DNA of 64,000 bases from Hymenopellis radicata. Its lineage: Eukaryota; Basidiomycota; Agaricomycetes; Agaricales; Physalacriaceae. The stretch covers positions 806,001 through 870,000 of the forward strand of contig JADNRX010000002.1 of the NCBI GenBank assembly GCA_015501595.1, read 5' to 3'. The position numbers were made by a program, and so were the translations under genes. Shown piece after piece: positions 1 through 11,709 of this stretch (position 1 is its first letter; every line of letters begins with the position of its first letter). The notes beneath the pieces were generated by a model. That model was not told the DNA's origin and did no database searches. It saw nothing but the letters and a program-made list of their open reading frames with translations.

Positions 1-375
1 CAACAAGGAACTATCCGTTGGGGCCTCACACATTACTGGAGAGCAAAATGCACTATATCCGCCTTGGTAATTCGAGATTAATGGGTGATTACTCCAGACC
101 AATATGAGGTATGCTGTCCAGACTTTTCTGCCTTTGGCAAACTCACCGAGCAGCGCCCCATCTTTAGCTCCCCGGACTAAAATGGTGCGTTCGCGGTTCG
201 TTGCCTGCCGGGCATTGCAACGGACCAGGTGAGTTCTTCTAAGTCGCCCTCGGCGCATTCACTTTTAGCAAGCCTTCGGCAATATTTTTCCTTTGCGCGG
301 ACTCGGCGACGCGCTTCTCAATCTCAGGACATGATCGTTAGTTTCCTTACCTGGCGGGGTGCTTAGGTATGCTGC
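1..375. other. No gene recognised (left edge)
   Basis: I see no conserved coding sequence, terminal repeat or RNA gene in this stretch. It lies directly upstream of the Gag-like relic, so it could be the 5' part of the same element, but no long terminal repeat is recognisable. Confidence 0.4.
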
Positions 376-1751
376 GTGTGGTGTCTCATACCCCAGCTCT
401 TGCTACACCCCGTCAGGTGCGTCTTTAATTTCTTACTTGTCTCTCAGTCTTTCTCACTACACCACGCCAGTGTATTTCGTCGTCGACACACAAATAAATT
501 TCCATCTCTCGAGTCATTTGCTAATGCCCGATACAAAAGCCAGCACCAAAGTGACACAACTGTCCCTGACGTCCCGGCCGACTCCCTATACGAAGACGAG
601 TACGGTCGGCAGGTTAGGAGGAGCCTCGAAGAAATTGTCGGACGCTTCAAAGACGGCCGTGCATCCAAGATCGAGGTTGAAACCACGATCGTCGCCTACT
701 TCGCCAACGTCGCAGTTGCCCAGGTTCACGACTTTGACGGACAACTCGAGCTCAAACCTTGGTTCGAACAGCTCGAGAGCGATGCCTGCCGATATGACAG
801 TGCCAGTCAACGCGGGCGCGAATTCACGCTCGGACGTGACCAACCCGAGAAGGAGGTCGACAGGCTTGAAGACAATGATAAAGAAGAAGAGGGAGATGAC
901 GAAGAAGAACACCCTGCTCCGTCAGTCCATAGCAAGCGCCCACGAGGTGACTCGTCCCCAGCAGGCTCCGACCCAGGGAGCGGTGACGAACGCCCTGAAC
1001 GCAAGCGACGACGCGCCCATTCCGCACAGAGCGAAGAGCAGGATGCATCCTTGTTCGGTTGGGCCTCGGCGGCATCTGCTCAACTCACCCCCGCGCATAG
1101 AAAAGTCCGCGATGCAGTCGAGAATCATCGACGCGACATCAAAAACGCCATGCGGAGCCTCTTGCGGTCAGGCGTTGCTCCAGTCTTCCCCCAACATCTC
1201 TGGGAAAAGGTCTTACTCGATGAACCAGTCGACTTTGACGAGATCAATGGCTTCTTCTTTTCCTTTTCCACGAAACTCGACGTCGAGGAGAAAAAGACAG
1301 TCAACACCGCTGTCGCCTGGCTCCGCTGTTTCGACAAATACAGCGAAGCAGTCGAGACGGTCTTCCCGCATCGAGCGGCCGAACTCCGTGCGTGGCGGCG
1401 CCACATCGACGACTTGTTCACAGCCAAAGGCGACGAGTCGCACATCCGCGTCATCGCGTATGACATTGCCGCACGCAAAGTCATCGGCTCCAGCCCAGCA
1501 ATCCTCTTCAACCAATGTGATGCCCGAGAACTCGTCAGTCTTCGGATGGTCTCGGCGGCCCGGCCGGCATCGACATTCATGGTACCGGTGGAGGAGCCCA
1601 GTCGACAACAACCAAGTCGGGGAAACGCAGAGAGATTTGCAACAATTGGAACAAGGGCAAGTGCCCTCGGCATCCATGTCCCCGACGACACGTCTGCAGT
1701 GCCTGCGAAGGACTGCACGTCTCCAGCACCTGCAAAGCAAAAGGAAACTGA
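376..1751 (+). pseudogene. Gag-like retroelement protein with CCCH zinc finger, frame-broken
   Basis: The main frame encodes an acidic, low-complexity N-terminal half followed by a conserved region (around LTPAHRKVRDAVENHRRDIK and FPQHLWEKVLL) that I recognise from the Gag-like proteins of Agaricomycete retroelements, including the typical FPHRAAELRAWRRHI segment. In these proteins a zinc finger follows. Here the finger lies in another frame at 1620-1751 (CNNWNKGKCPRHPCPRRHVC, spacing C-x7-C-x4-C-x3-H) and ends at a stop at 1749. The frame must change once between about 1550 and 1600. No reverse transcriptase, integrase or recombinase follows, so this is a partial or dead copy. The start codon is uncertain; I give the start of the open frame. 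Family assignment is from memory of the motif pattern; no search was run. Confidence 0.6.
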
Positions 1752-1920
1752 GCCCTCGGCTGGTCATCCTTTCCTTTCAGGTCTGCTTGTCGATTCGTTA
1801 GAGGACGATAACGACGACGGGAGCAAAGCGTGCGTCGAGAGTTGTGGAGTTGAAAAAGACATGAGTGGTACTATATTTTTCCTGCGCCGTGGACATGAAA
1901 TCATGAACCTTCGAGTCTGA

Positions 1921-2244
1921 CATGGATGTCCCAAGGACTCTGGACACCGAGGCAAACGGAGGTTGGAAAGAAAGACGATGCGTTCATTGGCATTTCACAC
2001 GTCGTGTACTTACTACCCATGATCCATTAGTCCTAACGTGAATATTTTTTGAACGCGGAGAAAGCGAGGACCAGACGCTGATTATATAGACGATGACAGT
2101 CATAAGCGTACCTAACAGAGGAACGAAAGGATGTTGCTACCAAAGCCAGGTTACATGACTGCGAGTAAAGTAGAAGGAAAATACGACCGTAAGCAAGAGT
2201 ACTCCAAATTCTAACGACAGCACCCATTGGACAACGAACACCGT
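1921..2244. other. Intergenic, nothing recognised
   Basis: Stretch between the Gag-like relic and the 3' end of SAR1. It presumably holds the SAR1 3' UTR. I see no other feature. Confidence 0.4.
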
Positions 2245-3196
2245 TTAGATCTGGAGCCAAATCAGTAGAATCTATGAGGCATGGGCCATTACTCACGTAT
2301 TGCGAGATCCACCGGAAGCCTGCCGAAAGGGTCAGTCCAATGAATTCTAGGCCATCGTCGACGACATACCTTCTCCGTAGCCCTGTCTTTGGACAACCGA
2401 ACACATGAAGATTTCCACCGGCCTAATGTCAGTAAGAGGAACCTTGCCCTATGAACAAGAAATAGCCGTGAGATTGTTGAGGTCGGGGCATACGTTTGGG
2501 AAGCGCACCTTGCCAGTAGTCTGATATAAACCAAGGTGATGCCTCAACTCTTCTTCACTGACCGCTCCCGGAGCGTCAATCTTGTTGCCGAGGACAAGGA
2601 AGGGCACCTTTGAGAGCTCTTCAATGGCAAGGAGAGCGTCGAGCTCGGCCTTGGACTCTGCGAATCGCTCAAAGTCGGCACTGTCGACAAGGAAGACAAT
2701 TCCGTCGACCTCGGGGAAGTAGTCGCGCCAGAGACGGCGAGCTGCGGCGTAGGACATGGCATGAGGCAGGCGAACGGAGACGGGGTACAATGTGGCTGAC
2801 CTTGTGTGTGGCCTCCGAGATCATACGTGGTAAATTTGACGTTGCCTATGGCAAGCTCTTCGGATGCTGGACGTAGGATAACGACGGTTTAACGGGGTGT
2901 ATGCGTAGGTGTGCGTAAGAGGACATACTGGGATGGAGCGTGGGTTGGAGGGTGGCAAGTCGGTCGTTTTTGAGCATGTGCAGCAACGTCTGCAGCCATA
3001 GTCCTCCTCAGCACAGTTGTCGAGGAGAAAGAGGTCGTTGCGCACCGTTTTACCCGCATTGTCGAGTCCCAAGAAGAGAATTTTGGCGTTCTTGTGCAAC
3101 AGCCCTTGGGTATACGTGTTAAAAGGACGACGAGCTCTACAGTTAGAGCGTACCAAGCTGAGCAAGAACGTCCCAGAACCAGTTGATAATGAACAT
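2245..3196 (-). CDS. SAR1: Small GTPase Sar1, COPII coat initiator
   Basis: Sar1 starts COPII vesicle budding at the ER: GTP-bound Sar1 inserts its N-terminal helix in the membrane and recruits Sec23/24. Eight exons: 3196-3154, 3104-3046, 2989-2929, 2866-2801, 2741-2509, 2448-2370, 2319-2297 and 2250-2245. Their sum is 570 nt, giving 189 residues, the normal Sar1 length. Visible signatures are the N-terminus [15 protein letters not shown], the P-loop GLDNAGKT, switch II DLGGH, NKID and the C-terminus RWISQYI. The last exon is only six bases (ATC TAA) and was fixed because the family ends in a hydrophobic residue after SQY. All introns are GT-AG. The reading frame is intact throughout. The SRP receptor beta gene lies just upstream on the same strand. 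Confidence 0.95.
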
Positions 3197-3352
3197 AATG
3201 AACACCCAGTGAACAGAAATAAAAGCAGAGGTGGTGGTGAAAACCAGACGTGCGTTAGTACGTCACCTCGTGCTACTTACTTGCCTCTTCTGGTCGACAC
3301 GTCGTCGATCCCGACGCTAAAGCTACAAGACGCATATATTACTCGAAATACA

Positions 3353-4291
3353 CTATATATTCTCCTGTATTATTTCCCGTAAAGACGCCAGCCCGTCTCC
3401 CTTCTCGACATCTTTCGAGGCCTTGATAGACGTGCCGACAAAGACAACTTCACCGCCTTCCCAATCAGCAAAGGAAAAGGATGGACCAGTACATTCCAGG
3501 CCGCCTATATCCGTGCGCTCATCCTCGGCACCTAGTCCTTCAACGCCTAAACTTCCGGACTGTGCTGCTCGACGCTTCTCCAGCTCGCGCTCAAGGACCG
3601 TCCTGACGCGATTAATGGCAAGGGACTCTGGTGTTATGTCGGCGGACAGTGAACTTTTCAACGAGTCGCACTTGTGGCCCAAAATCAACAGAGTAGGGGG
3701 CGTCTGAGACGGAGGTAGATTCGTAAACGCGTGCATAATGACATGCAGGTGCCTGCACATTTTGAGAAGACGAAGACTGAGATGTACAACGCTACTCACT
3801 CTGCTACGGCAGCCGCATTTCGCGAGACGGTGCTGGCGTCCACGACAAACGCGACGATTTTGGCATCACCCAAATGGTCGCGGAACTGATCACGAATTCT
3901 AGGATGGCCGGGCACGTCTATTATGGCAAGTGGTTTTGAGTCGGGAAGACTGAACGTTGACGAGTTTGTCTGGAGTGACGTGTGGGCTGGCAGTTGCTGG
4001 TTGTATACAAGCTAAGGCGCCGTATGAGATCAAAATCGCGAAGATACGTAGTAGGCCATACAGATGAAAAGATAGATGTCTTTCCGGCGTCAGAAGGCCC
4101 AACCAAGAGTAAAGCATTGCCGCGCTGAGACTTGGATGTCCGTGTAGAGAGGACGAAAACTATTGAGAGTTAGTAAACGGATTACCTTGCGTGTCAAGAG
4201 TGTACTCGCCTATTACAAGAATCAAGGCTACTACAAGAGATCCTATAAGCACATAGGGCGAAGACAGTGTCGCCCGTAAATCGTGGTCCAT
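3353..4291 (-). CDS. SRP102: Signal recognition particle receptor subunit beta
   Basis: Membrane-anchored GTPase that holds the SRP receptor alpha subunit on the ER for co-translational targeting. Four exons (4291-4186, 4159-4062, 4011-3800, 3752-3353) total 816 nt, 271 residues. The N-terminus MDHDLRATLSSPYVLIGSLV runs into a single transmembrane helix, then comes the P-loop GPSDAGKTSI, the G3-like DVPGHPRIRDQF and the G4-like GHKCDSLK. The gene is divergent from UTP21, with about 140 bp between the start codons, so the two probably share a promoter region. The frame is intact. The symbol follows the yeast name. Confidence 0.93.
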
Positions 4292-4432
4292 GACAGAGGT
4301 GTTATTTGGCTGGACAGGGGCCAATCAACAGTCCGATCAAGAAAGCAGAAATTTTGACCATCTCTTCAACGACCACGGTCAGTAGGCTTCAGTTTGTGAT
4401 TGAACATTATTTCTGAAATATATATGCAGGCA

Positions 4433-7400
4433 ATGGCCGCTACATACCCAATCACGGACTCCGCTCAACCTCCTCCTCGCAAGAAAATACGAAAACATGT
4501 CTCGACATCCGAGCCCAAATCAAAACCCGCTCCTCAACGCCTTTTCGTGCCTTTTCGAGCTTTGGGACTCGTGACGAATCACGTCCCGTTTGTGCTACAG
4601 ACGCGGTCGTTCAAAGGAGCCAGCGAGGGACCGCGGATACACATATTAACGTGTTTGGGAAAATCATGGGCCTTGTGGGAGGGCGGGAAGATGACCTTGT
4701 TGTTCGTCGGTACGTGCATTAAATCGCGGCGATTGAATGAGCGCTTATACGGCAGATAGGCCCCGAGATTGAGCATCCTATATCATGTCTTGTTATGGAC
4801 GGAGACGCTGTATGGGCAGCCAGTGGTTCCCATGCTATAAAATACAATCGCGGAAAAGAGGTGCGTTTTTTGGATGGCAGGTTTCTTTCTAATCAACATT
4901 TCCAAGATCCTTCGAATAACCAGTCCTTTTGACACCTTTCTGTCGTTCATCACTATATTTGGACCTCAACTTCTCGCCCTAGATGAAGACGGAGGACGTC
5001 TGTTTGCATGGGATACAGACACCGGAGGTATTCAGAGTCTCTACCCACCGTGAACTTGGACTCAAATTTTCCCACTAGAACTTCAATGCACAATTCAATT
5101 CGACGCCACCTTCACCGCGACCTCGATCCTGCATCCGGCCACCTACGTGAACAAGGTGATCGTCGCGAGCAGCCAGGGATCTATGCAGCTCTGGAACATC
5201 CATTCAAAGTACGACCCTTCCTCTTTAAGCCCACTTATAGACCGTCTAAAGGTTTTCAGAGCCCTCATACACACGTTCCCTGCGACAAATTTACTGTCAG
5301 CGAACCCCAGTTCTACACAGGCGATCACTGCTCTCACGCAATCACCCGCCATTGACGTCGTAGGCATAGGTTTCACCTCTGGTGAAATATCAGTGTATGA
5401 TATCCGCACAGACGAGCGCCTCATGCGTATGTTCATGGATGGCGGAGGAGTGAGAGCATTAGGATTCCGTAGTGGTACTATTTTTTCTTCCCCTCTTAGT
5501 AGCGCCGTGTCTCACAAAAATCTAGACGGCGAACCTATCCTCGCATCAGCTTCATCTGCCGGACATATCGCGCTATGGGATCTTAACGCTGGCGGACGCC
5601 TACTGCACATGGTACGCGGAGCTCACGATGGTGCTATTACTGCTTTGGAGTGGATTGCCAGTCAACCAGTACTGGTTACTTCTGGCGAAGATAACAGTGT
5701 CAAGGCAAGTGGTTCCTGTCCATTCAACGCGCATAATTTTGACGCGGCGCGTATAGCAATGGCTTTTCGATTCGCCAACCGCTCCCCCTCGGTTATTGAA
5801 ATACAGATCTGGACACCACGCGCCTCCGCATCTAATTCGCTACTATGGAGAAGACGGAAAGCAACTTTTGACAGCCTCCCGAGATCGTAGTTTACGATGC
5901 ACCTCAGTCGTGCGCGACTCACGATCATTCGAGTTATCACAAGGTAGCATCTGCTGTGTGAAAATTTTTATCCTCCGTAACTCACGATTGGATCCTAGGT
6001 TCATTGGCGAAAAAGGCGACGACACTATCAATACCGCTGACCTCCCTCAAATTCCCGACCATTACCTCTTTATCGTACTCTCCCGCTCGCGCAAAGGACT
6101 GGGACGATATCTTGACGGCACACACTGACGAGACGATTGCGCGCTCCTGGACAATGCTGGGCAAAAAAGTCGGCAAACACAAACTAGTATTTGCGTCCGA
6201 TAGCGTCAAAGCGAAGGGAAAAGAGAAAGAACGGCCTTTGGGTTCTGTCAAGGTATGTTTCGTGCTTTCGGCTGAACTCGCATTGACTGAACTTCTCAGT
6301 GTGTCTGTGTCACGGCTTGTGGCAACTTTGGTATCGCTGGCTCATCCACTGGCTCTATACTGATGTGGAATCTCCAATCCGGGATGAAACGGAAAACCTT
6401 TGACGTCGGTGCTTGCCCACCTGAAGTCGTGGGGCGATTTGGGGCTACAGGGAAGTCGGGGGGTAAAATAAGGAGCATAACGGGTCTTGCCTCGGACGCA
6501 CTGAACAGGACCGTTATCGCCTCGACTTTGGACGGCACTGTCAATGTAGGTGCTCCTTCAATCTTGGAGCTCGATAGATGATGACGTGTTCTTTGTAGTT
6601 CTTTGATTTCCATACGACAGAGTTGGAACGTACCATTACGGTGCCCTCGCCTATAACGTCGCTGGTGCTACATCGCGACAATGGCTTGCTTGCGTTAATA
6701 TGTGACGATATGATTGTACGAATCGTCGATATAGAAACCAAGCGGGTCGTCCGTGAGTTGGGTGGCTTCCGAGGTAGAGTATTGGACATAGTACGTCGTT
6801 CCACTCGTTTCGCGACGCATACACCTGACCCAGATCGTGTAGACATTCTCGCCGGACTCAAGATGGCTGATTGCTAGCTCATTGGATTCGTCCATTCCGC
6901 ACGTTCGATGTTCCCACGGGTCGCCTAATTGATGTGTTCAAGACCTCGAGTGTAGCTACCAGTATAGCGTTCTCGCCGACGAATGACTTTTTGGCGACGT
7001 CCCATGTCGACAGTGTCGGAGTCTTCCTTTGGTAAGCCACAGCACATTGTCTTCCTGTAAGCGTTGGTACTTATGAGCTTACAGGGCAAATCGAGCACAA
7101 TACGACGATGTATCGTTCCATAGCGTGAATGATGATAAATCGAAGAGACTGCGCTTGCCGTCTATGCAAGGCACTGTAGAGGACGAAGGTGAGTTGACGG
7201 CATCTATCATAAATACTCTCCTGCCTAATTTCTATTCAGCCCTCGACGATCTGTCACCCTTGGCTGCTCCCAAAGAGGCACAGGACCTGTTCATCACACC
7301 ACCGCAGCTCGACGGAGAGCTAATAACGCTCACGTTGTTGCCCCGTTCACGTTGGCAGACCCTGCTGAACCTCGAAGTTATTCAGGTATGACAGTACTTT

Positions 7401-8020
7401 CTTGCAACTGGTGGATCACACTAATGTTGGTCTTAGCATCGCAACAAACCAAAAGAGCCTCCAAAAGCCCCGGAACAGGCGCCTTTCTTCTTGCCCACTC
7501 TTCCTGGCGTAGATGCGAGATTTGTGGTCGAGGAAGACAAAAAGGAAACCAAATCCCTAAAACCCACAAAACGCGTGGGGAATGCGCAAGTGCAGAGCCA
7601 GTTCTACAAAACGCTGGCAGATGAGCAGCCAGCGAGCGACTGTGTGTTGTATTCCATTCTTACATCCGAATTATCATTCAATATGGTGTTTTTTCTATAG
7701 ACGAAGCCTTCTTCAACCAAGCCAAAGCGCTCTCGCCCGCGGCGCTCGATCTGGAAATTCGGTCTCTCGTCACCTTGGAGAGTCTCCGGATATTCATCAA
7801 CGCACTCGGGCAGCGTTTGGCGTCGCACAAGGACTTTGAAGCGGTACAGGCGCTGCAGAATGTGTTCTTACGGATTCACGCGGACGTGTTGATCGCGAAT
7901 GAGGAGCTCCAGGGCGAGATGGAGAAGCTGTTGCGGATACAGCAGAGGGAGAGCGAGCGGGTGCTTGAGCTGATTGCGTCGTCCCTTGGGACGTTGAGTT
8001 TTGTCCAGGACCGCTCATAA
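4433..8020 (+). CDS. UTP21: U3 snoRNP WD-repeat protein Utp21 (WDR36 family)
   Basis: Component of the small-subunit processome that processes 18S pre-rRNA in the nucleolus. Fourteen exons: 4433-4709, 4760-4860, 4907-5027, 5079-5208, 5260-5704, 5757-5943, 5999-6252, 6300-6545, 6599-6790, 6843-7031, 7085-7188, 7240-7385, 7437-7641, 7701-8020. It has a basic N-terminus (PPPRKKIRK), two blocks of WD repeats (for example FGPQLLALDEDGGRLFAWD) and the family's C-terminal Utp21 domain (PFFLPTLPGVDARFVVEEDK). The exons add to 2917 nt, one more than a multiple of three. The surplus C lies near 6897: frame S-S-I before it and R-T-F-D-V-P-T-G-R-L after it. Without it the protein would be 971 residues, near the family norm. 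The intron after 5704 has a GC donor. Confidence 0.92.
5705..5756 (+). other. GC-AG intron in UTP21
   Basis: The donor reads AAG|GCAAGT and the acceptor TATAG|CAATGG. Using it joins EDNSVK to QWLFDSPT, which is what the family has. No GT donor gives this junction. Length is 52 nt, like the other introns here. Confidence 0.85.
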
Positions 8021-8411
8021 TAGGTGATGAGCTGTATATAGTGTTGTAGTTATCTCTCACTCAGCTTGATTTATGAAATGTGTCGTTCTTATTGGATTTC
8101 AGTGTAAACAGAGGGGAAATGGGTGTATGACATGTTGAGAGGATCGTTCATAGTAAACGATATAGAACATACCTGCACGTTGCCTAAAGTGAAACACTCT
8201 GCTGTATACCCTCTGGAGGATCAATCCAAATGAACAAACAACCACGATGAGGGTTACCTTAGCGCGCGAGATCCTTACTACTCCTTCCCCTCTGTATGCA
8301 ACTATTCAGGATCTCCTGATGGGATTATCAAGACAAAGCGAAGCGGAGTCATAGCCTGTATTATCGTAATAACATTAAGAGCTGTTCCTTCCTTCAAGTT
8401 GTGCTAACGTC
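8021..8411. other. Convergent intergenic region
   Basis: 3' ends of UTP21 and the first GMC gene face each other here. No gene or repeat is recognisable. Confidence 0.5.
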
Positions 8412-10656
8412 CTAGAGAGTCCAAGCTTGCTTAATCAAATCTGCCGCCCTCTCGGCGAAAGCATATACAGGCGCCTGTGTATGCGCGGAGGGGACGAAGG
8501 GCTGACGATATCGTAAGTAGAACCCCGTAACAATTGAAATCGGCAAGCTTACCAGAACGCTGGCATCGACAATCCTCACGCCCTTCGCGCCTTTCAGGAG
8601 CAGATCTGGATCGACAACGCCCCAGTCTGCGCCTACAGGAGACATACTCGCAGTGCCAACGGGGTGGAAGGTAATCGCGCCACCGTCACGAATGGCATCG
8701 TCTGTCACGTTGGTCAAGGGACTGAGGATGTAGTCGTTCCATGACGAAGCAGCGACAAACTGCTGGACGTGCTCTGTACCGGCTTTCAAGATCGCGACAT
8801 CCTGTGGGTCGAAGAGAAGGTTGGGGTTAAGGAGTGGTGGCGTGAGGAAGTCTGTCGAATTGATAGTGATGTTACCCCCTTGACAATAGTACGTAGGCTA
8901 AAACAAGAGAAGCATAAGCATTCAGGACGTACTGGATAGCGGGCACAGAGCGATAACCCCAATGTTGAAGGTGTCACCAGTTGCCGGTACGGAAGGACTG
9001 AGTAGTCCATTCTGGTAAAGATATTTAAGAAAGGATTGCACGAAAGAAGGCTCTATAACTTACACCAAAGATAATTTCGTATTGAGGAGTCTCTGGCCCA
9101 GCGCAGATATCATTCCATGTTACTTCCTCCTCGGGGAATCGAAGAAAGCCGACTTGAGAATACGGGTTGGATGATAAGAAACCTGTGCGCGATTCCTGCC
9201 ACTCCGTCAATGCTTCTTGCTGAAAGGTAGCATTCCGCCAGTATACGCTCTCGAACGTGTTATTGTCGCTAATAGACCAATCCAAAGTAAAGCGAGGATG
9301 TTCGGTAAGGTTTTGGCCAACACTAGGCAAGTGCAACGTCGTATCGATCCCAATGGTACTGAGCGTATCTGAGTCTCCTATCCCAGAGTTCAGCAGAATG
9401 TGAGGGGTACCGATCGCGCCCGCTGAAAGAACGATTTCGCGATTCGGCGTCAGAGTGTGGATAGCTGAATGAGGTGTCACGGTCAGAAATCATATCACTG
9501 GCTTATGTCAAATAGATACGTACCACCATCGGAACCGTGCATGAATTCAACGGTATCGAAATGCAGCTCTGAACCCTCTGAATCCTTAGGCAATATACGG
9601 GTAACGTATGAGTGTAGCAGGACGTGCAAGTTCGGCCGACCTATGTATTCAGGACCGAGGTATGAGGTGGCTGAGCTACTTCTGGCCCCGTTGCCCACCG
9701 TTGACTGTAGCCACCCTTTAGATATAAGCCCATTGAGCGAGCTGAGGACACCATTTACAAAGGAACGGTTTACCTATGCCGTTCGGTTTCCCATCGTTGT
9801 AATCCAAATCATATGGAAACTGCTCAGGCAGTTCATCGACGGCTTGCAGTATCTTGTCATCGGTACCACGAGGGTAACCTGGTAGACTGACGAAGTTTAC
9901 GCCAGTGTAGCTGTGAGCAGCAGGATCGAATTCGCCGGTAGTGTCATGACCGTCAGACGGCGCCACAATTCGTTCGTTCTCATAATTAGAGCGTCAGCGG
10001 CTTCATAAAAGTAGACCGATCCGAGTACATACCTTGAGGATGTATGGAAGCATTTCGTTCCATGACCACCCGTCATCACCAGTAAGTCGCGCGTAACGAT
10101 TAAAGTCATCTGCTGAACCACGCGTGTAGACCATGAAATCGATGGACACAGCATGTTACGACTCATATAGCGTTTAAATTGAGATAGAACCTACTGATGG
10201 AGCTGCTGCCGCCAAGCATGTACCCTCTGGGATAAGATATGGCTCGTCCATTCAACCCAGGTTGTACCGTTGTCGTGAAATTCCAATCGTAAGCCGAGCC
10301 CATGAGTTGCGCACAGAAGAACGGTACTTCTGAAAGAAGCACGCCTTCGTTTCTGTGCGAGATTTCAGTCCTGATACGCCCGCTTGATATGTGGCTGTGA
10401 CGCACGATCCTGCTGCCTCGAGAACGAGGACTGTGACGGCGGGATCCTCTGTAAGTCGGTTCGCAATAACATTGCCTGCGGTTCCGCCTGCCAGTATACA
10501 TCAATGAAAGTGGTTAACATATCTTAAATGAAGGCGCGTACCTCCAACCACCACGAAGTCATAGGTCTGATTAGGAAGATCTTCGATGGTCTCGTAGATC
10601 AGGCCAAAGGCCGTCTGCACGAGCAGGAAGCAGATTGAGATGAGGGGAAGCATCAT
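8412..10656 (-). CDS. Secreted GMC oxidoreductase, aryl-alcohol oxidase-like (copy 1)
   Basis: FAD-dependent family that oxidises alcohols and makes H2O2 for extracellular lignin decay. Ten exons; from the second ATG (10653) they total 1752 nt, 583 residues. A hydrophobic signal peptide (MLPLISICFLLVQTAFG) precedes the mature enzyme. Seen in order: the FAD dinucleotide motif FVVVGGGTAGNVIANRL, the GMC signature near GRAISYPRGYMLGGSSS, SAGAIGTPHILLNSGIGDS, the catalytic-region HPVGTASMSP with WGVVDPDLL, and VPSAHTQAPVYAFAERAADL at the C-terminus. Intron 3 has lost its acceptor: the bases at 10140-10141 give CG where AG is expected just before F-M-V-Y-T-R-G-S. The next in-frame AG, within the GGTTCAG before codons for D-D-F-N-R, would cost about ten conserved residues. 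So this copy is either weakened or carries a base error. Substrate cannot be told. Confidence 0.85.
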
Positions 10657-11709
10657 CCCGAGCTAGGGGGAAACTCAGAGGAAATGTCAGCCTTTTGTAG
10701 AGACGCCTCCGAAATTAAGTACCGCCGGTGCTCGGTAATTCGTCTTTTACTGGGATCAGAAAATCCCGGAAGTTATCCAGCCTCAAGGCCTCATCATCCA
10801 GGCCGTCTCCACATGACGAAGCTGTTGGGGTTAATACCGCTACTTGCAATTGTGCAATTGGAAGTACTACCAGTCTCCCCTATACAGAGTCGAACAAATT
10901 GACGACAATTTCTGGAAAATTGGAATTACTGAACTGCTCAACTCATACCATCGATTCACGGCCACGAAGACAGAACCAAGCTGAAGAGAAGGTGAAGACT
11001 CAACCAAAGAGATACACTACCGGTCACCCGGCTTTAGTCCTTGATCTGTATGTCCCTGCGCCCTCATACAGTCGTGCACTTTTCGCCGTTCTATGGCCCA
11101 TAGAACGGCGTCCGACGAGTGCGGGTGGGATAAATATTTGCCAGAGCCTATTTTGCGGCTTAGAAGTTAGAGCATACAGTCAAGTTGAAGCAGATAAGGG
11201 AGAATTGTTGTCAAGAAGATCACAAGATGATAGCCGGTCGGAGTTCAAACGACTGAGAACAAGAATGTTACCATAAATGGAACTGGCGCCAACTTGGAAC
11301 GCCACCGTTTGCCGAATTGTCCTAAAACTTAAAGTTGAGCCGGTTCAGCGCTCAGCGCTCAGGAGGTACTGTTCTGATTGCACAAGACGTACATACACAC
11401 ATGGGTAGTAAGCCATGCATCGCTTCCTCGACTTTTCAATCTCTCCCGGATAAGCGAAGCCACTGGCATTTCTGCTACACATAATACGCGCCCTTTCGTA
11501 GCAAACAGTCATACATTTCCTATCAACGTTCAGAGTATTTGGTAGTATGATCGCATACGGACAGCGAAGCCATATCTGTAGAGAATATGTTTTGGCGAAG
11601 TCCACTGAGAGATGGAAAAGCCGTTGTAGATAGAAGCGGCGGGTACCTCATCTTTGAGAACGTTTTGTTTCAGACTAGACTGGTTATTGATCTTTGTAAG
11701 TAGATTTGT
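10657..11709. other. Promoter region between the GMC paralogues
   Basis: No convincing coding sequence. Short open frames occur, but none shows conservation I recognise. The stretch should contain the promoter of GMC copy 1 and the 3' UTR of copy 2. A perfect 27-nt palindrome lies at 11084-11110. Confidence 0.5.
11084..11110. promoter_or_regulatory. Perfect 13+1+13 palindrome upstream of GMC copy 1
   Basis: Two 13-base arms, CGCCGTTCTATGG and its exact reverse complement, are separated by one C. It lies about 430 bp upstream of the GMC copy 1 start codon. The arms place a CCG and a CGG 17 bases apart, a layout that dimeric Zn2Cys6 activators can bind. A role as operator is inference only. 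Confidence 0.4.

Noticed and set aside
359..1801. 480-codon open frame overlapping the Gag-like gene
   Set aside because: Its composition (Ser/Arg/Thr-rich) is that of a shadow frame, and the neighbouring frame holds the conserved motifs. Only the zinc-finger segment, in a third frame, is meaningful.
10363..10405. A 35-nt intron in GMC copy 1 ending at CGTATCAG
   Set aside because: Copy 2 shows the acceptor is further on (CACAG in copy 1, CATAG in copy 2), giving S-N-E-G-V-L-L-S-E-V-P in both genes.
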